Shown here: positions 1 through 6,201 of the stretch, one piece after another
How the letters are laid out: each line of letters opens with the position of its first letter
Position numbering within the stretch: position 1 is the stretch's first letter
NCBI GenBank assembly: GCA_002441445.1
Contig: DJWC01000006.1
Coordinates: 45,090-64,094, forward strand
Direction of reading: 5' to 3'
Origin: Pusillimonas sp. UBA6240
GTDB lineage: Bacteria > Pseudomonadota > Gammaproteobacteria > Burkholderiales > Burkholderiaceae_B
DNA length: 19,005 nt
Notes under the pieces: model-generated
What the model was told of the DNA's origin: nothing
What the model saw: only the letters and a program-made list of their open reading frames with translations
Database searches by the model: none
Made by a program: the position numbers and the translations under genes

Positions 1-2
1 GC

Positions 3-554
3 GACGACCTGCGCGACGGCGGGGCGGCGCATTTCGTGGAATGCATACGCAAAGTGCGCGAACTGTCGCCGTCCACGCGCATCGAGGTCCTGGTGCCCGA
101 TTTCCGCGGCCGCCTGGACCGTGCACTGGGCATACTCAACGAAGGCCCGCCTGATGTCATGAACCACAACCTGGAAACCGTGCCGCGCCTGTACAAGCAG
201 GCGCGTCCCGGCGCCGACTACCAGCATTCGCTGAAGCTGCTGTCGGAATTCAAGGCGCTGCATCCCGACGTACCCACCAAGTCCGGCCTGATGCTGGGCC
301 TGGGCGAAACGGACGAGGAAATCCTCGATGTCATGCGCGACCTGCGCGCGCACAATGTGGATATGCTGACCATAGGCCAGTACCTGCAGCCGTCAGAGCA
401 CCACTTGCCGGTGCTGCGCTACGCGCCTCCGGACACCTTCGCCATGCTGGAGCGCGAAGCCTACGCCATGGGCTTCACCCATGCGGCCGTGGGCGCGATG
501 GTACGCTCTTCCTACCACGCGGACGAGCAGGCGCACAAGGCGGGCGTCGCTTGA
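3..554 (+). CDS. lipA: Lipoyl synthase LipA, C-terminal part (5' end outside window)
   Basis: LipA is a radical-SAM enzyme that inserts two sulfurs into octanoyl groups on the E2 and H proteins of 2-oxoacid dehydrogenases and the glycine cleavage system, in the cytoplasm. The frame is open from base 3 and covers roughly the last 183 residues. It reads as the LipA C-terminal half: an RDDLRDGGA stretch, IEVLVPDF, NHNLETV, KSGLMLGLGET, TIGQYLQPS and HLPVLRYAPPD. Near the end is VRSSYHADEQ, the RSSY motif whose serine ligates the auxiliary 4Fe-4S cluster. The radical-SAM CxxxCxxC and the auxiliary-cluster cysteines lie upstream of the window. The residues before RSSY read VGAM where SGP is more usual. 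The gene ends normally at a TGA and is followed by a likely terminator. Identification is secure; only the 5' end is missing. Confidence 0.97.
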   Translation, partial: DDLRDGGAAHFVECIRKVRELSPSTRIEVLVPDFRGRLDRALGILNEGPPDVMNHNLETVPRLYKQARPGADYQHSLKLLSEFKALHPDVPTKSGLMLGLGETDEEILDVMRDLRAHNVDMLTIGQYLQPSEHHLPVLRYAPPDTFAMLEREAYAMGFTHAAVGAMVRSSYHADEQAHKAGVA

Positions 555-561
555 AGCCTCG

Positions 562-606
562 AGGAGCCGTTGGCCAGGGGCGCCCCGGCCTCGCGCTCCT
601 TTCTTT
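562..606 (+). terminator. Probable rho-independent terminator after lipA
   Basis: An outer AGGAGC (562-567) pairs with GCTCCT (595-600). Inside lies a strong GC stem, GGCC-a-GGGGCGCCCC-GGCC. The sequence then runs into a pyrimidine tract, TTTCTTT. It sits 7 bases after the lipA stop and before the convergent aldehyde dehydrogenase gene. The T tract is interrupted, so termination strength is uncertain. Confidence 0.5.
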
Positions 607-641
607 GCGTTCTCACGCCCGTTTCATCACACTTTCCTTCC

Positions 642-2069
642 TTATACCTGGGTCACGAATTTCGTGACCAGGTATCCGTCGAAGGTCTCCGTGCCGCCCT
701 CGCTGCCGATGCCGCTGTCCTTGACGCCGCCGAAGGGTGTTTCGGGCAGGGCCACGCCGAAATGGTTGATATTGACCATGCCCGCTTCCAGCCCGGCGGC
801 CGCCCGGTGGGCGGTTTTCAGCGATTCTGTGAACACATAGGACGATAGGCCGAAAGGCAGGCTGTTGGCGCGCTGCAAGCCTTCTTCCAGGGTGCTGAAG
901 CGCGTTATGGGCGCCACGGGGCCGAAGGGCTCTTCCGTCATCAGGCGGGCGTGATCGGGCAGGTCCGTGATGACGGTGGGCGGGAAGAAGTGGCCCGGCC
1001 CTTCCGGCGCTTCGCCGCCGAGCGCTATGCGGCCTCCCTGGGCGACAGCGTCTTCGACGAAGGCGCGCATCACCGGCACGCGGCGCGCGTGCGCCAGCGG
1101 GCCCATTTGCGTGCCCTCCGCCAGGCCGTCGCCCACTCGGATGCCGGCCAGCGTATCGACGAAGCGCTCCAGGAAGCGATCGTAGGCGGCTTCCTGTACA
1201 TAGAAGCGCGTGGGCGAAATGCATACTTGCCCGGCGTTGCGTATCTTGAAACGGGCGAGCATGTCGGCCGCCCGGTCGATGTCGGCATCGGCGAATACCA
1301 GTACGGGCGAGTGGCCGCCCAGTTCCATGGTGATGCGCTTCATGTGCGCGCCCGCCAGGGCGGCCAGCTGCTTGCCCACCGGCACCGAGCCGGTGAACGA
1401 CACTTTGCGTACGATGGGCGAGCGGATCAGGTAGTCGGATACCTCGGCCGGCTCGCCCCAGACGATATTCAGCACCCCGGGCGGCAGGCCGGCCTCGTGG
1501 AACAGGCGGGCGATGGCCATCACGGCGCTGGGCGCGTCTTCGGGGCCTTTCAGGATGATGGTGCAGCCCGCCCCGATGGCCGCCGCGATTTTCCGGATGG
1601 CCTGGTTGTACGGAAAATTCCAGGGCGTGAAGGCGACGCATACGCCCACGGGCTCGCGCACGACCATCTGCCTGACCTCCGGGTTGCGCGCCGGGATGAC
1701 TCTGCCGTAGATGCGGCGGCATTCCTCGGCATGCCAGTCGGTGTGGTCCGCGCATTGGGTGATCTCGGCGACGGCCTCGGCCAGCGGCTTGCCTTGGTCT
1801 CGCGTAAGGTTGCGGCCGATTTCCTGTGCGTGCTCGCGCGAAAGCTGTCCAACCTTGCGCAGGATCTGCGAGCGCTCCATGGGCGAGCTGTGGCGCCAGC
1901 TGCGGAAGGCGCTTTCCGCCGCGGCCAGGGCGCGGTCCAGGTCCGCCTTAGTAGCCATCGGCAACTGGCCCAGGACCTCCTGGTTGGCCGGATTGACCAC
2001 CGGCCGTGTGGCCCGCCCTTCTCCGGCGAGGAACTCCCCATTGATATAGAGTGCAAGGTTTTCGTACAT
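642..2069 (-). CDS. NAD(P)-dependent aldehyde dehydrogenase, succinate-semialdehyde dehydrogenase type
   Basis: The protein is a 475-residue member of the ALDH superfamily, which oxidises aldehydes to acids with NAD(P)+ in the cytoplasm. The closest-looking subgroup is succinate-semialdehyde dehydrogenase (GabD-like). Motifs in order: PWNFP with the oxyanion Asn151; LKGPED with Lys174 (the usual wording is LKPSE or similar, so the residue after Lys is unusual); FTGSVPVGKQL cofactor loop at about 225-235; ITMELGGHSP with general base Glu249; NAGQVCISPTR with catalytic Cys283; EEPFGPV; and a C-terminal PFGGVKDSG stretch. I chose the ATG at 2069 because AAAGAG lies 7-8 bases upstream and MYENLALYINGEF is the normal N-terminus; an upstream in-frame ATG at 2108 has no family support. 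The gene converges on lipA and has no obvious operon partner. It could supply the aldehyde-oxidising step after the aminotransferase further right, but the distance makes that speculative. The true substrate cannot be read from the sequence. Confidence 0.93.
   Translation of the reverse strand: MYENLALYINGEFLAGEGRATRPVVNPANQEVLGQLPMATKADLDRALAAAESAFRSWRHSSPMERSQILRKVGQLSREHAQEIGRNLTRDQGKPLAEAVAEITQCADHTDWHAEECRRIYGRVIPARNPEVRQMVVREPVGVCVAFTPWNFPYNQAIRKIAAAIGAGCTIILKGPEDAPSAVMAIARLFHEAGLPPGVLNIVWGEPAEVSDYLIRSPIVRKVSFTGSVPVGKQLAALAGAHMKRITMELGGHSPVLVFADADIDRAADMLARFKIRNAGQVCISPTRFYVQEAAYDRFLERFVDTLAGIRVGDGLAEGTQMGPLAHARRVPVMRAFVEDAVAQGGRIALGGEAPEGPGHFFPPTVITDLPDHARLMTEEPFGPVAPITRFSTLEEGLQRANSLPFGLSSYVFTESLKTAHRAAAGLEAGMVNINHFGVALPETPFGGVKDSGIGSEGGTETFDGYLVTKFVTQV
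644..675. repeat. 15-bp near-perfect palindrome at the 3' end of the aldehyde dehydrogenase gene
   Basis: The left arm 644-659 (ATACCTGGGTCACGAA) and the right arm 661-675 (TTCGTGACCAGGTAT) are exact reverse complements apart from one extra G in the left arm. One base separates them. It encodes the final residues YLVTKFVTQV and the first stop bases of the aldehyde dehydrogenase. It has no adjacent T tract on either strand, so it is not a classical intrinsic terminator. It could be a DNA-binding site, an mRNA 3' stabilising hairpin, or coincidence of codon choice. Confidence 0.6.
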
Positions 2070-2130
2070 AACAATCTCTTTGAGTGATGGCGACACGCGC
2101 GGCGTCATGGCCGTACGGCGACAATGGCTT

Positions 2131-2406
2131 CCCGTTGATGACTTTGAAATGGTCCACGTAATCCGGCGTGGCGTTGACCAGGCCGAACACCTTGATGATA
2201 CTCTGGACGCGGTCCAAGTCGCCCAACACCTCCTTCATCGCTGAAATCAGCAGCAGGCCGACCTGCCGGGCATGTTTATAGCCGTCTTCCAGGGACATGT
2301 CGGCGCCCAGCTTGCCCTTGGGACGCACGCCGTCCTGCAGCGGCCCCTTGCCGGACATGAACAATAAGCGCGGATGTCGGGCGGGTTTTGCCTGGGGGGA
2401 TGCGTT
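2131..2406 (-). pseudogene. RidA/YjgF-family protein, remnant truncated at both ends
   Basis: On the minus strand a frame without stops reads about 92 residues that match the central part of the RidA-like (YjgF/YER057c/UK114) family. It contains RLLFMSGKGPLQDG, KLGADMSLEDGYKHARQVGL, LISAMKEVLGDLDRVQSIIKVFGLVNATPDYVDHFKVING. Intact family members of this subgroup have about 25-30 residues before the LLFMSG strand and about 50 after KVING, including the conserved VEVEAI-like end. Here the similarity stops at KVING, about 60 bases before the start of the aldehyde dehydrogenase. The upstream side merges into the nirV promoter region. No convincing start codon with a ribosome site was found; an internal ATG would drop the first strand. 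I infer a decayed gene left by deletion, not a working deaminase. A shortened expressed protein is possible but unlikely. Confidence 0.7.
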
Positions 2407-2421
2407 CAATGCGGGGGGTTC

Positions 2422-2439
2422 TTTGCGCTGCAACAAAGA
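2422..2439 (+). promoter_or_regulatory. NnrR/FNR-type operator upstream of nirV
   Basis: TTTGCGCTGCAACAAAGA occurs here and again, identically, upstream of nirK. The core at 2423-2436 has the TTGNN-N4-NNCAA layout of Crp/Fnr-family sites and reads TTGCG-CTGC-AACAA. That is close to the TTGCG-N4-CACAA motif described for NnrR targets in Rhodobacter. The centre lies about 81 bases before the nirV ATG. A TATA-like sequence around 2461-2467 is placed near where a -10 would be for a class II activator site. Confidence 0.7.
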
Positions 2440-2510
2440 CGGGGCGCATTGGCTGGAGTCCAATATAGGTGTAAACCCGGATTGCCGGCAAGTATTGAAG
2501 GTGTCGAACC

Positions 2511-3521
2511 ATGCGCGCCCCGCACAGAGTCTTTTCAAAATCCGCCCTGGCCTTGTTGCTGCTGGCGGCGTTGGCCGGCTGCAAACTGGAGGCGGATCGA
2601 GCGCCGTCGGCGCAGCGCGGCGCCGAGGTGGCGGCGAGCTCGGGTCAGCCGGCGGCGGGTTCGGGCCAGCCCGCGGTGAGCCAGCCGGCGGTGAAGTCTG
2701 GCCAGCCGGCCGATACGGCGGATTCAGGGCTGTGGCTGTCTTTGCCGGCCGGCCAGGTGGAATATTATCCGCCGGGCGAGTTCCTGAAAGGCGGCTTCCC
2801 GGTGGTGCCCGAGCGTGCCGTGGCGCGGTTCGAGCCCGGTATTTCCATCATGAAGCGCCAGGTCAGCCAGGCTGAGTATGCCGCCTGCGTAAAGGCGCGC
2901 GCCTGCAAGCCGCTGGACAAGGCGCATCGCGATACCGTTTCCCCTGACCTGCCCGTCGTCGGCGTAAGCTGGCGCGATGCCGCGGCGTATGCCGAATGGC
3001 TGTCGAGCCAGACCGGGCGCGTCCATCGCCTGCCCGCCTATGAGGAATGGATATACGCAGCCGGGCCGGAATTCACGGAAGACATCGTCATGGAAGCCTT
3101 CGACCCGACCGACCCGGCCCAGCGCTGGCTCGCGGAATACAAGCTGGAGACCCAGCGTAAAGCGTCGGTGGACGCTACGCCCAGGCCTTTCGGCGGATTC
3201 GGCGTCAACTCGGCCGGCATGCAGGACATGGTGGGCAATGTCTGGGATTGGACCAGCAGCTGCCACACCCGCCACAATCTGGATTTTACGGACAAGGCGG
3301 ACGCCTCGGCGAGCATGAGCCCCGATCCCGCCGCCAGTTTTGCGGCGGGCGCGCAGAATTGCGGCATACGCGTCGTGGCGGGGCCGCATCGCAGCTATAT
3401 CGCCGATTTCATCCGCGACCCCAAGAGCGGGGCGTGTTCGGTGGGCGTGCCGCCCAGCAACCTGGGATTCCGATTGGTGCGTGAAGATATCGCCGCCTCC
3501 AGCCGCAAGCCGGCATCGTGA
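2511..3521 (+). CDS. nirV: NirV-like lipoprotein with FGE/SUMF1-type domain
   Basis: The protein has 336 residues. The N-terminus is a lipoprotein signal (hydrophobic LALLLLAALAGC, lipobox LAGC, Cys24). A low-complexity linker follows with repeated SGQPA units (about 44-67). Residues about 85-325 form a formylglycine-generating-enzyme/SUMF1 domain: QVSQAEYAAC, PVVGVSWRDAAAYAEWLSSQTGRVHRLP with a following YEEW, FGVNSAGMQDMVGNVWDWTSS and a terminal NLGFRL. The catalytic cysteine pair of true FGEs, expected in the RGGSF region, is not recognisable (VVAGPHRSYIADF instead), so sulfatase activation is unlikely. FGE-domain proteins called NirV are encoded with nirK in several denitrifiers; their role is not settled. 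The start is supported by GAAGGTG 7 bases upstream. It shares an operator sequence with nirK. I infer a membrane-anchored periplasmic accessory factor of nitrite reduction. The domain call is firm, the NirV name rests on context. Confidence 0.85.
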   Translation: MRAPHRVFSKSALALLLLAALAGCKLEADRAPSAQRGAEVAASSGQPAAGSGQPAVSQPAVKSGQPADTADSGLWLSLPAGQVEYYPPGEFLKGGFPVVPERAVARFEPGISIMKRQVSQAEYAACVKARACKPLDKAHRDTVSPDLPVVGVSWRDAAAYAEWLSSQTGRVHRLPAYEEWIYAAGPEFTEDIVMEAFDPTDPAQRWLAEYKLETQRKASVDATPRPFGGFGVNSAGMQDMVGNVWDWTSSCHTRHNLDFTDKADASASMSPDPAASFAAGAQNCGIRVVAGPHRSYIADFIRDPKSGACSVGVPPSNLGFRLVREDIAASSRKPAS

Positions 3522-3675
3522 TCAGCGAGCGCTGCGCTGCCTTGAGCGGGGCGTCCGCACGTCGGGTGTCCTTCTTGTCCAGAGCGTCCTGCGCCGAGCG
3601 TCCCTATCACGCTCGAAGGTCGCTACGCCGGGGAGCCGCCGCGCCGGGTATTTCCGCAAGGCGTCCTATATTAGG

Positions 3676-3728
3676 GGTTCCAACGCCAAATGCTTCTGCA
3701 GCCAAATGCCTCTACGCTGGAACATCCC
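3676..3728. repeat. Short inverted and direct repeats between nirV and the Crp/Fnr gene
   Basis: GTTCCA (about 3677-3682) is inverted at TGGAAC (3718-3723). Inside this, GCCAAATGC occurs twice as a direct repeat (3685-3693 and 3701-3709, 16 bases apart). The rest of 3522-3727 holds nothing recognisable. The genes on either side converge here, so the structure may help to end transcripts, but there is no T tract. Confidence 0.35.
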
Positions 3729-4468
3729 TACGCCGGGCGCTCCACGCTGGGCACGCCGGCCACCGGGTTGTGCGGGCCTTCCGCCAGGCGGATGAGGTCG
3801 TTCAGCGAGCAAACCACGATGCGTTTGCGGCCGCTGACGACCAGGCCGCGGTCTTTCCAGGCGCTGAGCAGCCGGCTGACCGTATGCAGGGTGGTGCCGG
3901 TCATTTCGGCGATGTCCTGCCGGGTGATGGGGAATTTGATCAATATGCCTTCTTCCGTGCGTTCGCCGGATTGGTCCACCAGGCGCAACAGGGCGCGCGC
4001 CACGCGCTGCTCGACTTCTTCGGTGGACAGCTCTTGTATGCGGGTGTGGGCGTCCTGCAGCCGCTGACCCACGGTCTGCAGGGCGTTGGCGGCAAAGTAG
4101 GGGTTGCTGGCGATGAAATGGTCCCATTCCGATGACTGCCAGCTAAGCGCCAGGCTTTCTTCCACGGCCAGGGTGCTGGCCGGGTAGTGGGTGCGCCGCA
4201 TGGCGCGCGCGATGCCGAAGACATCGCCGGGGCTGACGTAGCGCACTACCACCTGCTCGCCGTCGGGCGTGGTCTGCACGACTTTCAGGTGGCCGTGCAG
4301 CAGGACGAAGAAGCGGTTCGCCACTTCGCCTTGGCGGAAGGCGGCGTCGCCTTCGGCCAGCCGGCACACCTGGGCCTTTTCCAGCGCTGCGTCGAGTTCG
4401 GCGTCGGGCAGGGAGCGGAACAGATCGAGATTCTTGATGAGCGAACGGCTCAGTTGTGCGGGCGCCAT
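3728..4468 (-). CDS. Crp/Fnr-family transcriptional regulator, NnrR-like
   Basis: With the start chosen the protein has 246 residues. An N-terminal cyclic-nucleotide-binding-like beta-roll (about 15-130, LFRSLPDAELDAAL, FRQGEVANRFFVLLHGHLKV, VSPGDVFGIA) is followed by a dimerisation helix and a C-terminal winged HTH (about 180-215, TRQDIAEMTGTTLHTVSRLL). It lacks the N-terminal cysteine cluster of FNR: only Cys35 and Cys220 are present, so oxygen sensing by a 4Fe-4S cluster is excluded. In the recognition helix the FNR Glu is replaced by His195, while Ser198 and Arg199 are kept. These traits fit NO-responsive NnrR-type regulators. It lies between nirV and nirK, divergent from nirK, and both have matching boxes. 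The start is uncertain: in-frame alternatives are the ATG at 4507 and a GTG at 4534; I preferred 4468 because it fits family length, although its ribosome site is weak. NO sensing is inferred. Confidence 0.85.
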   Translation of the reverse strand: MAPAQLSRSLIKNLDLFRSLPDAELDAALEKAQVCRLAEGDAAFRQGEVANRFFVLLHGHLKVVQTTPDGEQVVVRYVSPGDVFGIARAMRRTHYPASTLAVEESLALSWQSSEWDHFIASNPYFAANALQTVGQRLQDAHTRIQELSTEEVEQRVARALLRLVDQSGERTEEGILIKFPITRQDIAEMTGTTLHTVSRLLSAWKDRGLVVSGRKRIVVCSLNDLIRLAEGPHNPVAGVPSVERPA

Positions 4469-4773
4469 CGTAAGTCCATGCGGAGAGTAATGTTTTGATT
4501 CTAGCATCGCGAAAACCAGCAAGCGATGTTCCACGCATCGCCTGTTCCAAGCGCAGCCTGCCGTCTGCGCCGTTATGGCCCCGCCTTTGCCGGCGTCCGG
4601 GTCGCGGAAGGCCGGTCGCGGCGATGGAGACGGACTGCGGGCTTATAGCAACATATAGGTAATAACCCTGAAAATTTGCGTCCAAGTTTGCGCTGCAACA
4701 AAGAAGCGCTCCCCCTTTGAGAGTGAAATGGAGCTGTCTAGATTTAGGACATAAAACTCAAAGGAGTTGCAAA
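4469..4773. promoter_or_regulatory. Divergent promoter region of the Crp/Fnr regulator and nirK
   Basis: About 305 bases without a supported gene separate the two start codons. The nirK-proximal half holds the operator at 4687-4704 and an extra upstream half-site TTTGCG at 4675-4680, 12 bases before the same hexamer in the main box. A long AT-richer stretch (about 4645-4680) precedes them. No strong sigma-70 -35/-10 pair was found for nirK, as expected for an activator-dependent promoter. The half nearest the regulator gene shows no clear box of its own. Confidence 0.5.
4687..4704 (+). promoter_or_regulatory. NnrR/FNR-type operator upstream of nirK
   Basis: This 18-bp sequence is identical to the one upstream of nirV. 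The core TTGCG-CTGC-AACAA spans 4688-4701, with its centre about 79 bases before the nirK ATG. The flanking bases differ from those at nirV, so the conservation is confined to the presumed binding site. Confidence 0.72.
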
Positions 4774-6201
4774 ATGAAAGCGTTCCGTCCAACCCTGTTA
4801 GCCGCCGTTATGAGCGCCGTTATGGCAGGTGTTCCGGCTTTCGCCGATACGGCCGACAAGCTGGACCGCGTTAAAGTAGACCTGGTGGCGCCCCCCATGG
4901 TGCACCCGCACGAGCAAAAAGCCACTTCGGGTCCGAAGGTTGTCGAATTCACGATGACGATAGAGGAAAAAAAGGTCGTCATCGATGACAAGGGCACCAC
5001 GCTGCAAGCCATGACTTTCAATGGCTCCATGCCTGGCCCCACCATGGTCGTCCATGAAGGCGACTATGTAGAGCTTACCCTGATCAACCCGGCTACCAAC
5101 GCCATGCCGCACAACGTGGACTTCCACGCCGCGACCGGCGCGCTGGGCGGCGCCAAGCTGACCAACGTGAACCCGGGCGAGCAGGCCGTCTTGCGCTTCA
5201 AGGCCGATCGCAGCGGCACCTTCGTGTATCACTGCGCGCCTGAAGGCATGGTGCCCTGGCACGTGGTATCGGGCATGAGCGGCACCTTGATGGTCTTGCC
5301 GCGCGACGGCCTGAAAGACCCCAAGGGCAATGAGCTGAAGTACGACCGTGCCTACACCATAGGCGAGTTCGACTTGTACATCCCCAAGGATGAAAACGGC
5401 AAGTACAAGGATTACAAGACGCTGGCCGACAGCTATGAAGAAACGATGGAAGTGATGCGCACGCTGACGCCCACCCATATCGTGTTCAACGGCAAGGTCG
5501 GCGCTTTGACCGGAGAGGGCGCGCTGAAGGCGAAAGTGGGCGAAACCGTGCTGATGATCCATTCGCAGGCCAACCGCGATACGCGTCCGCACTTGATCGG
5601 CGGCCACGGCGACTGGGTCTGGGAAACGGGCAAGTTCGCCAATCCGCCTGAAAAAGACCTGGAAACTTGGTTCATACGCGGCGGCTCGGCCGGTGCTGCG
5701 CTGTATACCTTCAAGCAGCCCGGCGTCTATGCCTACGTGAACCACAACCTGATCGAGGCCTTCGAAAAAGGCGCGGCGGGACACTTCGTGGTTGAAGGGA
5801 AATGGAACGACGACTACATGAAGCAGATCAAGGCTCCGGGTCCCATCACCAAGGAAAACCAGGCCATGATCGACGCCAAGGCGAAGAAGACCGCCGCAGC
5901 GGCGCCGGCCGCAGCAGCCAAGCAAGCGGCGGCGCCTGCAGCGAAGAAGGTGGCGTCGGTCCACCCCGAAGGCGAGAAGCTGTACAAGTCGGCCTGCGTG
6001 GCTTGCCATAGCACTGGCGTGGCCAACGCCCCCAAACTGGGCGACAAGGCCGCCTGGAGCCCGCTGATCGCCAAGGGCATGGACTCCCTGATGGAAGTCG
6101 CGCTGAAAGGCAAGGGCGCCATGCCTCCGCGCGGCGCATCCTCCGCCGACGACGCGACGCTGCGCAAGGCTGTGGAGTACATGGTCAGCGTTGTGCAATA
6201 A
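4774..6201 (+). CDS. nirK: Copper nitrite reductase NirK with C-terminal cytochrome c domain
   Basis: The enzyme reduces nitrite to nitric oxide in the periplasm. The protein has 475 residues. The signal peptide ends AFA (cleavage near residue 24). Two cupredoxin domains cover about 45-345. Type 1 copper ligands are His113, Cys154, His163 and Met168 (PHNVDFH, YHCAPEG, PWHVVSGMSG). Type 2 ligands are His118, His153 and His324 (YVNHN). The catalytic Asp is Asp116, and the catalytic His lies in RPHLIGGH (His273 by spacing). An Ala/Lys-rich linker (about 367-393) leads to a mono-haem cytochrome c domain with CVACH (Cys408, Cys411, His412) and a probable axial Met450 in GAMPPRG. This three-domain layout is known from Ralstonia pickettii NirK; the cytochrome probably delivers electrons to type 1 copper. 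The start is set by AAGGAG 7 bases upstream of the ATG and by the signal peptide. Upstream lies a putative NnrR box. All active-site residues are present. Confidence 0.97.
   Translation: MKAFRPTLLAAVMSAVMAGVPAFADTADKLDRVKVDLVAPPMVHPHEQKATSGPKVVEFTMTIEEKKVVIDDKGTTLQAMTFNGSMPGPTMVVHEGDYVELTLINPATNAMPHNVDFHAATGALGGAKLTNVNPGEQAVLRFKADRSGTFVYHCAPEGMVPWHVVSGMSGTLMVLPRDGLKDPKGNELKYDRAYTIGEFDLYIPKDENGKYKDYKTLADSYEETMEVMRTLTPTHIVFNGKVGALTGEGALKAKVGETVLMIHSQANRDTRPHLIGGHGDWVWETGKFANPPEKDLETWFIRGGSAGAALYTFKQPGVYAYVNHNLIEAFEKGAAGHFVVEGKWNDDYMKQIKAPGPITKENQAMIDAKAKKTAAAAPAAAAKQAAAPAAKKVASVHPEGEKLYKSACVACHSTGVANAPKLGDKAAWSPLIAKGMDSLMEVALKGKGAMPPRGASSADDATLRKAVEYMVSVVQ

Noticed and set aside
951..2087. 378-codon open frame on the plus strand opposite the aldehyde dehydrogenase
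   Set aside because: No family similarity. The minus-strand gene has catalytic Cys, Glu and Asn in place.
2131..2538. Reading the RidA-like fragment as an intact gene from the upstream in-frame start at 2538
   Set aside because: The first 44 residues have no RidA similarity, overlap the nirV start and its operator, and the family C-terminus is missing after KVING.
3522..3727. Small gene or non-coding RNA between nirV and the Crp/Fnr gene
   Set aside because: Only short repeats are visible; no frame with a ribosome site and no clear promoter-terminator pair was found.
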